DNA of 64,000 nt from Schistosoma mansoni. Its lineage: Eukaryota; Platyhelminthes; Trematoda; Strigeidida; Schistosomatidae. Below the pieces are notes generated by a model, which worked only from the letters and a program-made list of their open reading frames with translations, was not told the DNA's origin and made no database searches. The stretch lies in contig NC_031502.1 in assembly GCF_000237925.1 (NCBI RefSeq), positions 28,843,266 to 28,907,265 on the forward strand, in the 5' to 3' direction. A program made the translations under genes and the position numbers. Below are positions 11,871-24,500 of the stretch, piece by piece (the stretch's first letter is position 1; each line of letters begins with the position of its first letter).

Positions 11871-12070
11871 NNNNNNNNNNNNNNNNNNNNNNNNNNNNNN
11901 NNNNNNNNNNNNNNNNNNNNNNNNNNNNNNNNNNNNNNNNNNNNNNNNNNNNNNNNNNNNNNNNNNNNNNNNNNNNNNNNNNNNNNNNNNNNNNNNNNNN
12001 NNNNNNNNNNNNNNNNNNNNNNNNNNNNNNNNNNNNNNNNNNNNNNNNNNNNNNNNNNNNNNNNNNNNNN
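11871..12070. other. Assembly gap (200 N)
   Basis: A second 200-N join. The contig that follows restarts in RTE family A at a position already covered by the contig before the first gap. Confidence 0.95.
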
Positions 12071-13662
12071 GAGGTTCTGGGTCCTAAGAAGCATCATCAC
12101 AAGGAATGGATCTCTATGGGAACCCTGGACAAGATTCAAGAAAGGAAGAACAAGAAACTAGCAATAACAACAGCCGAACACGAGCAGAAAAAGTCAAAGC
12201 ACAAGCAGACTACGCAGAAGCAAACAAGGAAGTGAGGAACAGCATTAAGGCTGACAAGCCGAAATACATGGGAGAACTAGCAACGACGGCGGAGAAAGCT
12301 GCAAGAGAAGGAAATATGAAACAACTATATGATACAACGAAGAAATTGGAAGGGAGATATAGCAAACCGGAGAGACCAGTCAAAGAAAAAGAAGGAAAGA
12401 CAATCACGGAGATTCAAGAACAGAGGAAAAGATGGGCAGAATACTTCGAGGAACTGCTGAATAGACCAGCTCCATTGAATCCATCAGACACCAAACCAGT
12501 ACATACTGACCTTCGTATATCTGTCACTCCACCAACGGTCGAAGAGGTCAAGATGGCCATCAGACAAATCAAAAGTGGGAAAGCGGCAGGACCTGACAAT
12601 ATACCAGCTGAAGCACTGAAGTTAGACATTGAAATAACTGCGAACATGCTTCACCTTGTATTCAAGAAGATTTGGGAAGAGGAACAAGTGCCAATGGACT
12701 GGAAAGAAGGGTACCTCATCAAGGTACCAAAGAAAGGAGATCTGAGCGAATGTAAGAATTACAGAGGCATCACTTTTTTATCAGTACCAGGAAAAGTTTC
12801 CAACAGACTGTTGCTGCACAGGATGAAAGACTCAGTAGATGCCCGACTTCGAGATCAACAGGCTGGATTCCGTAAAGATCGGTCATACACAGACCAGATT
12901 GCGACATTGCAGATCATCGTAAAACAATCAGTTGAGTGTAACTCAACGAAAATTGCAGACGATGACAGCAAGTGAAGCAGCAGCCTCTGCATGAATATGC
13001 CTCAACATACACAAAGGAAAAAGCAAGATTCTCAAATTCAACAAGGAGAACACCAACCCACTCACTCTTGATGGAGAAAATCTGAAGGGGTGAAAACATA
13101 CCTGGGAAGCACAGTTCATAAACAAGGAGGATCGGATTCAGATGCAAAGGCGAGGATCCGCAAAGCCAAGGCAGCATTTCTACAATTGAAGAACATAGGG
13201 AACTCAAAACAACTCCCAACTAACTTCAAAGTCAGAATCTTCAATACGAACGTCAAGACAGACCTACTGTACGGAGCTGTAACGTGGAGAAGTAATACAT
13301 CTATCGTCAAGAAGGTACAAGTATTTATAAACAGTTGTCTACGCAAGATACTCAACATTCACTGGCGGGACACTATCAGCAACAGCGTTTTATGGAAGAG
13401 GACAAGTCAGCTTCCAGCTGAAGAGAAAGTTAGGAAAATACAATGGAAGTGAATAGGATATACACTAAGGAAATCACCAACGTGCATTACAAGGCCAGCA
13501 CTAACTTGGAATCTGGAACAGAACGGAATAGAGGAAGGCCAAGGAACACATTACACCGGGAGATTGAAGCGATTATGAAAAGGATTGCCCAGGACAGAGT
13601 TGGATAGAGAATGCTGGTTAGCAGCCTATGTTCCTCTACGAGGGGTAACAGGCGTAAGTGAC
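12071..13662 (+). mobile_element. RTE family A element with reverse transcriptase core deleted
   Basis: Frame 12106-12975 carries the linker, then IKSGKAAGPDNIPAEALK and DQQAGFRKDRSYTDQIATLQ of an RTE reverse transcriptase. Just after 12,950 the sequence jumps to the thumb region (frame 13090-13452: [45 protein letters not shown]). The palm motifs A to C, including the catalytic YxDD, are absent, so about 600 nt have been lost internally. Stops and frameshifts follow. The element runs into the satellite array near 13,660. It cannot make an active enzyme. Confidence 0.8.
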
Positions 13663-14715
13663 GTTATGAGTTTATTATTTTGTACACCAAGTTTTTCCTT
13701 ATTCCTCTGTATCCTAACCAGATACGTCCTAGATAGTTAGGTGTTTCCTCTTAGAGCTGTTCACTCTGTCCTATCACCCGCTCTCTTGCCCGAAAATTAT
13801 ATGCATTTTGTAACACAATGTATTTTAATGTGCTGACTTTGAACGTAATAAGTCTCTTATGTACTTATTCTGCATAGATTTTTAAGTGTGATACTGGACC
13901 TGCTTCAGACCGAATACAACCTTATACAAATGGTAAGCTAACATTTTCATCATTAACAGCATCCAAGAATTTATCTCACTCTAAGAAACTGTTATGTCTA
14001 GTGGTTCATTCCTTCTAATTTTGGAATCAGTAATTATCAGATTCCGATGCTCTGGTTAAACTCATCAAAGTAAAAACCCTGAGTATGAGAGAAAAAACAG
14101 CCTAGTCTTAGAAGTCACAATCTAATAAATAAATAGGAAGGTTCTCCTATTATGACTTGTTAATCTCTAGTAACAGAAGACAGATCATCTATCAATGAGT
14201 TGGAGAAATTTAGAAGGCGTCAGTCACAACCTCCATAACTGATCAATGAACGTGACTTTGATAAATGAGGTAAAAACCTGACTTTCAAAAGCTTAAACTG
14301 CGAAGATTATCTGACCCTGATAAGAGACATGCCCACGATCTGAAGTTAGTGGGATCTGTCATCATTAAAGACATGTTCCCTTCCGTAAGCAGCACCTCCT
14401 GGTGCATCAGGATCTAGGTTTATGAAAAGATAACAAGTCATTAATTACATTTGAACGGAAAAGGAGCCTCAATCTGTTTAAGTTCAGCCCATCCATCTTC
14501 CACCAATTTTCTTGCCAAAATTTCATCCTTAATGTTTCTGTTTTCTTCAAAACGTGCTCGTGCCAAGACAGCATGATAGCGATACTTCAAACTACCAAAT
14601 CATAAGTAAAGAGAATCACAAATTTACACGTCTCGATGTTTCGCCTTCAAATCGTAAAGCACTGCTTTGTAAAGCTCACAAACTCTTTGTCCATGCGAGA
14701 TAAGCCGAGTACGAA

Positions 14716-14744
14716 GATGTGGAGGTATCGTCGATACAGACATC
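14716..14744 (+). other. Perfect hairpin conserved in array units
   Basis: GATGT pairs with ACATC around an inner stem of GTATCG/CGATAC with a one-base loop (14725-14737). The same hairpin recurs every 1,876 bp. It could be RNA structure or a DNA cruciform. No function can be assigned. Confidence 0.4.
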
Positions 14745-15438
14745 TCTGTAATGTACCGTCTACGTTATAACACGCGCGCGGGGATGAAATACCATTGGGA
14801 CGGGATGACATCGAACGACTTCATTATGTCCGGTACTTGTGTAAACCAGATGGCTTTTCACACTTACTTCTTATTATTATTGTAGGCTCCTATGTTTTAA
14901 GTAGCTTCCATTGTAGGTAGAACAGACACTAGACTGTATAAATCCATGTGAAGTTGACAGTAATTTGGGTAAATATCTATTTAATCCAGAACACTAATAT
15001 TGCTGTGATCGACAGTTATCAGGTTATGGGCAGGAAAACCTGTTGATTTTGATATGAAAACTGCGAAAACTGAATATATAGTAGTGCAAAGACGAATCAA
15101 GAGAAGTAATTAGATTGGTTGGATCTCAAAAATCTTTGTCACGAGCTTCTATAAATCAATTAATTTCTTTGTACTCTGTACGGTTTCAAGTAGTTAGTGT
15201 GAATTAACAGATGAATATATTAAAGTAATAGTGCAAACAGATGAACAGTGATGACAAGGGGTGAAGTTAGTAGGATGTAACAAATATGATGAGAAAAATA
15301 TACAGATATAGTTAGACTCCGTCCCAGGCGAAAGATGATACACCTTGGATATATAGACGATCATAAAATGGTCTTTTGAAGCTGTTTACCAAGAGCCTGG
15401 TTTCACACGAGCTGAGACCGACTAGTCGAGACGAAAAA

Positions 15439-15514
15439 TGGAACCCTACGAAGGCTTGGTCTTTGCTGCGCAGTCTATCGAGGATCATCTCGTAGGATGC
15501 GATAGTAGGTTCCA
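15439..15514 (+). ncRNA. Candidate structured RNA domain in each unit
   Basis: TGGAACC(C)TA (15439-15448) pairs with TAGGTTCCA (15506-15514), with one bulged C. Inside, CTATCG (15475-15480) pairs with CGATAG (15500-15505), with CGAG/CTCG nested within. Upstream, ACCAAG-A-GCCT (15387-15397) could pair instead with AGGCTTGGT, giving an alternative fold. The element recurs in all full units. Transcription is not shown, and short stems can arise by chance, so this is only a candidate. Confidence 0.25.
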
Positions 15515-18500
15515 GGTTATATTTCCCATCAAGTTTACGTTATGTGTTTGTTATTTTGTACACCAAGTTTTTCCTTATTCCTCTGTATCCTAACCAGATA
15601 CGTCCTAGATAGTTAGGTGTTTCCTCTTAGAGCTGTTCACTCTGTCCTATCACCCGCTCTCTTGCCCGAAAATTATGTGCATTTTGTAACACAATGTATT
15701 TTAATGTGCTGACTTTGAACGTAATAAGTCTCTTATGTACTTATTCTGCATAGATTTTTAAGTGTGATACTGGACCTACTTCAGACCGAATACAACCTCA
15801 TACAAATGGTAAGCTAACATTTTCATCATTAACAGCATCCAAGAATTTATCTCACTCTAAGAAACTGTTATGTCTAGTGGTTCATTCCTTCTAATTTTGG
15901 AATCAGTAATTATCAGATTCCGATGCTCTGGTTAAACTCATCAAAGTAAAAACCCTGAGTATGAGGGAAAAAACAGCCTAGTCTTAGAAGTCACAATCTA
16001 ATAAATAAATAGGAAGGTTCTCCTATTATGACTTGTTAATCTCTAGTAACAGAAGACAGATCATCTATCAATGAGTTGGAGAAATTTAGAAGGCGTCAGT
16101 CACAACCTCCATAACTGATCAATGAACGTGACTTTGATAAATGAGGTAAAAACCTGACTTTCAAAAGCTTAAACTGCGAAGATTATCTGACCCTGATAAG
16201 AGACATGCCCACGATCTGAAGTTAGTGGGATCTGTCATCATTAAAGACATGTTCCCTTCCGTAAGCAGCACCTCCTGGTGCATCAGGATCTAGGTTTACA
16301 AAAAGATAACAAGTCATTAATTACATTTGAACGGAAAAGGAGCCTCAATCTGTTTAAGTTCAGCCCATCCATCTTCCACCAATTTTCTTGCCAAAATTTC
16401 ATCCTTAATGTTTCTGTTTTCTTCAAAACGTGCTCGTGCCAAGACAGCATGATAGCGATACTTCAAACTACCAAATCATAAGTAAAGAGAATCACAAATT
16501 TACACGTCTCGATGTTTCGCCTTCAAATCGTAAAGCACTGCTTTGTAAAGCTCACAAACTCTTTGTCCATGCGAGATAAGCCGAGTACGAAGATGTGGAG
16601 GTATCGTCGATACAGACATCTCTGTAATGTACCGTCTACGTTATAACACGCGCGCGGGGATGAAATACCATTGGGACGGGATGACATCGAACGACTTCAT
16701 TATGTCCGGTACTTGTGTAAACCAGATGGCTTTTCACACTTACTTCTTATTATTATTGTAGGCTCCTATGTTTTAAGTAGCTTCCATTGTAGGTAGAACA
16801 GACACTAGACTGTATAAATCCATGTGAAGTTGACAGTAATTTGGGTAAATATCTATTTAATCCAGAACACTAATATTGCTGTGATCGACAGTTATCAGGT
16901 TATGGGCAGGAAAACCTGTTGATTTTGATATGAAAACTGCGAAAACTGAATATATAGTAGTGCAAAGACGAATCAAGAGAAGTAATTAGATTGGTTGGAT
17001 CTCAAAAATCTTTGTCACGAGCTTCTATAAATCAATTAATTTCTTTGTACTCTGTACGGTTTCAAGTAGTTAGTGTGAATTAACAGATGAATATATTAAA
17101 GTAATAGTGCAAACAGATGAACAGTGATGACAAGGGGTGAAGTTAGTAGGATGTAACAAATATGATGAGAAAAATATACAGATATAGTTAGACTCCGTCC
17201 CAGGCGAAAGATGATACACCTTGGATATATAGACGATCATAAAATGGTCTTTTGAAGCTGTTTACCAAGAGCCTGGTTTCACACGAGCTGAGACCGACTA
17301 GTCGAGACGAAAAATGGAACCCTACGAAGGCTTGGTCTTTGCTGCGCAGTCTATCGAGGATCATCTCGTAGGATGCGATAGTAGGTTCCAGGTTATATTT
17401 CCCACCAAGTTTACGTTATGTGTTTGTTATTTTGTACACCAAGTTTTTCCTTATTCCTCTGTATCCTAACCAGATACGTCCTAGATAGTTAGGTGTTTCC
17501 TCTTAGAGCTGTTCACTCTGTCCTATCACCCGCTCTCTTGCCCGAAAATTATGTGCATTTTGTAACACAATGTATTTTAATGTGCTGACTTTGAACGTAT
17601 TAAGTCTCTTATGTACTTATTCTGCATAGATTTTTAAGTGTGATACTGGACCTACTTCAGACCGAATACAACCTCATACAAATGGTAAGCTAACATTTTC
17701 ATCATTAACAGCATCCAAGAATTTATCTCACTCTAAGAAACTGTTATGTCTAGTGGTTCATTCCTTCTAATTTTGGAATCAGTAATTATCAGATTCCGAT
17801 GCTCTGGTTAAACTCATCAAAGTAAAAACCCTGAGTATGAGAGAAAAAACAGCCTAGTCTTAGAAGTCACAATCTAATAAATAAATAGGAAGGTTCTCCT
17901 ATTATGACTTGTTAATCTCTAGTAACAGAAGACAGATCATCTATCAATGAGTTGGAGAAATTTAGAAGGCGTCAGTCACAACCTCCATAACTGATCAATG
18001 AACGTGACTTTGATAAATGAGGTAAAAACCTGACTTTCAAAAGCTTAAACTGCGAAGATTATCTGACCCTGATAAGAGACATGCCCACGATCTGCAGTTA
18101 GTGGGATCTGTCATCATTAAAGACATGTTCCCTTCCGTAAGCAGCACCTCCTGGTGCATCAGGATCTAGGTTTATAAAAAGATAACAAGTCATTAATTAC
18201 ATTTGAACGGAAAAGGAGCCTCAATCTGTTTAAGTTCAGCCCATCCATCTTCCACCAATTTTCTTGCCAAAATTTCATCCTTAATGTTTCTGTTTTCTTC
18301 AAAACGTGCTCGTGCCAAGACAGCATGATAGCGATACTTCAAACTACCAAATCATAAGTAAAGAGAATCACAAATTTACACGTCTCGATGTTTCGCCTTC
18401 AAATCGTAAAGCACTGCTTTGTAAAGCTCACAAACTCTTTGTCCATGTGAGATAAGCCGAGTACGAAGATGTGGAGGTATCGTCGATACAGACATCTCTG

Positions 18501-21500
18501 TAATGTACCGTCTACGTTATAACACGCGCGCGGGGATGAAATACCATTGGGACGGGATGACATCGAACGATTTCATTATGTCCGGTACTTGTGTAAACCA
18601 GATGGCTTTTCACACTTACTTCTTATTATTATTGTAGGCTCCTATGTTTTAAGTAGCTTCCATTGTAGGTAGAACAGACACTAGACTGTATAAATCCATG
18701 TGAAGTTGACAGTAATTTGGGTAAATATCTATTTAATCCAGAACACTAATATTGCTGTGATCGACAGTTATCAGGTTATGGGCAGGAAAACCTGTTGATT
18801 TTGATATGAAAACTGCGAAAACTGAATATATAGTAGTGCAAAGACGAATCAAGAGAAGTAATTAGAATTGGTTGGATCTCAAAAATCTTTGTCACGAGCT
18901 TCTATAAATCAATTAATTTCTTTGTACTCTGTACGGTTTCAAGTAGTTAGTGTGAATTAACAGATGAATATATTAAAGTAATAGTGCAAACAGATAAACA
19001 GTGATGACAAGGGGTGAAGTTAGTAGGATGTAACAAATATGATGAGAAAAATATACAGATATAGTTAGACTCCGTCCCAGGCGAAAGATGATACACCTTG
19101 GATATATAGACGATCATAAAATGGTCTTTTGAAGCTGTTTACCAAGAGCCTGGTTTCACACGAGCTGAGACCGACTAGTCGAGACGAAAAATGGAACCCT
19201 ACGAAAGCTTGGTCTTTGCTGCGCAGTCTATCGAGGATCATCTCGTAGGATGCGATAGTAGGTTCCAGGTTATATTTCCCATCAAGTTTACGTTATGTGT
19301 TTGTTATTTTGTACACCAAGTTTTTCCTTATTCCTCTGTATCCTAACCAGATACGTCCTAGATAGTTAGGTGTTTCCTCTTAGAGCTGTTCACTCTGTCC
19401 TATCACCCGCTCTCTTGCCCGAAAATTATGTGCATTTTGTAACACAATGTATTTTAATGTGCTGACTTTGAACGTAATAAGTCTCTTATGTACTTATTCT
19501 GCATAGATTTTTAAGTGTGATACTGGACCTACTTCAGACCGAATACAACCTCATACAAATGGTAAGCTAACATTTTCATCATTAACAGCATCCAAGAATT
19601 CATCTCACTCTAAGAAACTGTTATGTCTAGTGGTTCATTCCTTCTAATTTTGGAATCAGTAATTATCAGATTCCGATGCTCTGGTTAAACTCATCAAAGT
19701 AAAAACCCTGAGTATGAGAGAAAAAACAGCCTAGTCTTAGAAGTCACAATCTAATAAATAAATAGGAAGGTTCTCCTATTATGACTTGTTAATCTCTAGT
19801 AACAGAAGATAGATCATCTATCAATGAGTTGGAGAAATTTAGAAGGCGTCAGTCACAACCTCCATAACTGATCAATGAACGTGACTTTGATAAATGAGGT
19901 AAAAACCTGACTTTCAAAAGCTTAAACTGCGAAGATTATCTGACCCTGATAAGAGACATGCCCACGATCTGAAGTTAGTGGGATCTGTCATCATTAAAGA
20001 CATGTTCCCTTCCGTAAGCAGCACCTCCTGGTGCATCAGGATCTAGGTTTATAAAAAGATAACAAGTCATTAATTACATTTGAACGGAAAAGGAGCCTCA
20101 ATCTGTTTAAGTTCAGCCCATCCATCTTCCACCAATTTTCTTGCCAAAATTTCATCCTTAATGTTTCTGTTTTCTTCAAAACGTGCTCGTGCCAAGACAG
20201 CATGATAGTGATACTTCAAACTACCAAATCATAAGTAAAGAGAATCACAAATTTACACGTCTCGATGTTTCGCCTTCAAATCGTAAAGCACTGCTTTGTA
20301 AAGCTCACAAACTCTTTGTCCATGCGAGATAAGCCGAGTACGAAGATGTGGAGGTATCGTCGATACAGACATCTCTGTAATGTACCGTCTACGTTATAAC
20401 ACGCGCGCGGGGATGAAATACCATTGGGACGGGATGACATCGAACGACTTCATTATGTCCGGTACTTGTGTAAACCAGATGGCTTTTCACACTTACTTCT
20501 TATTATTATTGTAGGCTCCTATGTTTTAAGTAGCTTCCATTGTAGGTAGAACAGACACTAGACTGTATAAATCCATGTGAAGTTGACAGTAATTTGGGTA
20601 AATATCTATTTAATCCAGAACACTAATATTGCTGTGATCGACAGTTATCAGGTTATGGGCAGGAAAACCTGTTGATTTTGATATGAAAACTGCGAAAACT
20701 GAATATATAGTAGTGCAAAGACGAATCAAGAGAAGTAATTAGATTGGTTGGATCTCAAAAATCTTTGTCACGAGCTTCTATAAATCAATTAATTTCTTTG
20801 TACTCTGTACGGTTTCAAGTAGTTAGTGTGAATTGACAGATGAATATATTAAAGTAATAGTGCAAACAGATGAACAGTGATGACAAGGGGTGAAGTTAGT
20901 AGGATGTAACAAATATGATGAGAAAAATATACAGATATAGTTAGACTCCGTCCCAGGCGAAAGATGATACACCTTGGATATATAGACGATCATAAAATGG
21001 TCTTTTGAAGCTGTTTACCAAGAGCCTGGTTTCACACGAGCTGAGACCGACTAGTCGAGACGAAAAATGGAACCCTACGAAGGCTTGGTCTTTGCTGCGC
21101 AGTCTATCGAGGATCATCTCGTAGGATGCGATAGTAGGTTCCAGGTTATATTTCCCATCAAGTTTACGTTATGTGTTTGTTATTTTGTACACCAAGTTTT
21201 TCCTTATTCCTCTGTATCCTAACCAGATACGTCCTAGATAGTTAGGTGTTTCCTCTTAGAGCTGTTCACTCTGTCCTATCACCCGCTCTCTTGCCCGAAA
21301 ATTATGTGCATTTTGTAACACAATGTATTTTAATGTGCTGACTTTGAACGTAATAAGTCTCTTATGTACTTATTCTGCATAGATTTTTAAGTGTGATACT
21401 GGACCTACTTCAGACCGAATACAACCTCATACAAATGGTAAGCTAACATTTTCATCATTAACAGCATCCAAGAATTTATCTCACTCTAAGAAACTGTTAT

Positions 21501-24500
21501 GTCTAGTGGTTCATTCCTTCTAATTTTGGAATCAGTAATTATCAGATTCCGATGCTCTGGTTAAACTCATCAAAGTAAAAACCCTGAGTATGAGAGAAAA
21601 AACAGCCTAGTCTTAGAAGTCACAATCTAATAAATAAATAGGAAGGTTCTCCTATTATGACTTGTTAATCTCTAGTAACAGAAGATAGATCATCTATCAA
21701 TGAGTTGGAGAAATTTAGAAGGCGTCAGTCACAACCTCCATAACTGATCAATGAACGTGACTTTGATAAATGAGGTAAAAACCTGACTTTCAAAAGCTTA
21801 AACTGCGAAGATTATCTGACCCTGATAAGAGACATGCCCACGATCTGAAGTTAGTGGGATCTGTCATCATTAAAGACATGTTCCCTTCCGTAAGCAGCAC
21901 CTCCTGGTGCATCAGGATCTAGGTTTATAAAAAGATAACAAGTCATTAATTACATTTGAACGGAAAAGGAGCCTCAATCTGTTTAAGTTCAGCCCATCCA
22001 TCTTCCACCAATTTTCTTGCCAAAATTTCATCCTTAATGTTTCTGTTTTCTTCAAAACGTGCTCGTGCCAAGACAGCATGATAGCGATACTTCAAACTAC
22101 CAAATCATAAGTAAAGAGAATCACAAATTTACACGTCTCGATGTTTCGCCTTCAAATCGTAAAGCACTGCTTTGTAAAGCTCACAAACTCTTTGTCCATG
22201 CGAGATAAGCCGAGTACGAAGATGTGGAGGTATCGTCGATACAGACATCTCTGTAATGTACCGTCTACGTTATAACACGCGCGCGGGGATGAAATACCAT
22301 TGGGACGGGATGACATCGAACGACTTCATTATGTCCGGTACTTGTGTAAACCAGATGGCTTTTCACACTTACTTCTTATTATTATTGTAGGCTCCTATGT
22401 TTTAAGTAGCTTCCATTGTAGGTAGAACAGACACTAGACTGTATAAATCCATGTGAAGTTGACAGTAATTTGGGTAAATATCTATTTAATCCAGAACACT
22501 AATATTGCTGTGATCGACAGTTATCAGGTTATGGGCAGGAAAACCTGTTGATTTTGATATGAAAACTGCGAAAACTGAATATATAGTAGTGCAAAGACGA
22601 ATCAAGAGAAGTAATTAGATTGGTTGGATCTCAAAAATCTTTGTCACGAGCTTCTATAAATCAATTAATTTCTTTGTACTCTGTACGGTTTCAAGTAGTT
22701 AGTGTGAATTGACAGATGAATATATTAAAGTAATAGTGCAAACAGATGAACAGTGATGACAAGGGGTGAAGTTAGTAGGATGTAACAAATATGATGAGAA
22801 AAATATACAGATATAGTTAGACTCCGTCCCAGGCGAAAGATGATACACCTTGGATATATAGACGATCATAAAATGGTCTTTTGAAGCTGTTTACCAAGAG
22901 CCTGGTTTCACACGAGCTGAGACCGACTAGTCGAGACGAAAAATGGAACCCTACGAAGGCTTGGTCTTTGCTGCGCAGTCTATCGAGGATCATCTCGTAG
23001 GATGCGATAGTAGGTTCCAGGTTATATTTCCCATCAAGTTTACGTTATGTGTTTGTTATTTTGTACACCAAGTTTTTCCTTATTCCTCTGTATCCTAACC
23101 AGATACGTCCTAGATAGTTAGGTGTTTCCTCTTAGAGCTGTTCACTCTGTCCTATCACCCGCTCTCTTGCCCGAAAATTATGTGCATTTTGTAACACAAT
23201 GTATTTTAATGTGCTGACTTTGAACGTAATAAGTCTCTTATGTACTTATTCTGCATAGATTTTTAAGTGTGATACTGGACCTACTTCAGACCGAATACAA
23301 CCTCATACAAATGGTAAGCTAACATTTTCATCATTAACAGCATCCAAGAATTTATCTCACTCTAAGAAACTGTTATGTCTAGTGGTTCATTCCTTCTAAT
23401 TTTGGAATCAGTAATTATCAGATTCCGATGCTCTGGTTAAACTCATCAAAGTAAAAACCCTGAGTATGAGAGAAAAAACAGCCTAGTCTTAGAAGTCACA
23501 ATCTAATAAATAAATAGGAAGGTTCTCCTATTATGACTTGTTAATCTCTAGTAACAGAAGACAGATCATCTATCAATGAGTTGGAGAAATTTAGAAGGCG
23601 TCAGTCACAACCTCCATAACTGATCAATGAACGTGACTTTGATAAATGAGGTAAAAACCTGACTTTCAAAAGCTTAAACTGCGAAGATTATCTGACCCTG
23701 ATAAGAGACATGCCCACGATCTGCAGTTAGTGGGATCTGTCATCATTAAAGACATGTTCCCTTCCGTAAGCAGCACCTCCTGGTGCATCAGGATCTAGGT
23801 TTATAAAAAGATAACAAGTCATTAATTACATTTGAACGGAAAAGGAGCCTCAATCTGTTTAAGTTCAGCCCATCCATCTTCCACCAATTTTCTTGCCAAA
23901 ATTTCATCCTTAATGTTTCTGTTTTCTTCAAAACGTGCTCGTGCCAAGACAGCATGATAGCGATACTTCAAACTACCAAATCATAAGTAAAGAGAATCAC
24001 AAATTTACACGTCTCGATGTTTCGCCTTCAAATCGTAAAGCACTGCTTTGTAAAGCTCACAAACTCTTTGTCCATGCGAGATAAGCCGAGTACGAAGATG
24101 TGGAGGTATCGTCGATACAGACATCTCTGTAATGTACCGTCTACGTTATAACACGCGCGCGGGGATGAAATACCATTGGGACGGGATGACATCGAACGAC
24201 TTCATTATGTCCGGTACTTGTGTAAACCAGATGGCTTTTCACACTTACTTCTTATTATTATTGTAGGCTCCTATGTTTTAAGTAGCTTCCATTGTAGGTA
24301 GAACAGACACTAGACTGTATAAATCCATGTGAAGTTGACAGTAATTTGGGTAAATATCTATTTAATCCAGAACACTAATATTGCTGTGATCGACAGTTAT
24401 CAGGTTATGGGCAGGAAAACCTGTTGATTTTGATATGAAAACTGCGAAAACTGAATATATAGTAGTGCAAAGACGAATCAAGAGAAGTAATTAGATTGGT

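Noticed and set aside
15412-15437. Hammerhead-like string CTGAGAC...GACGAAAA in the satellite unit
   Set aside because: The core lacks the required CTGANGA order, and no proper stem III with an NUH cleavage site follows.
16278-16481. 67-codon open frame inside array unit 2
   Set aside because: It exists only because one base (TTTACAAAA instead of TTTATAAAA) removes a stop. All other units have the stop.
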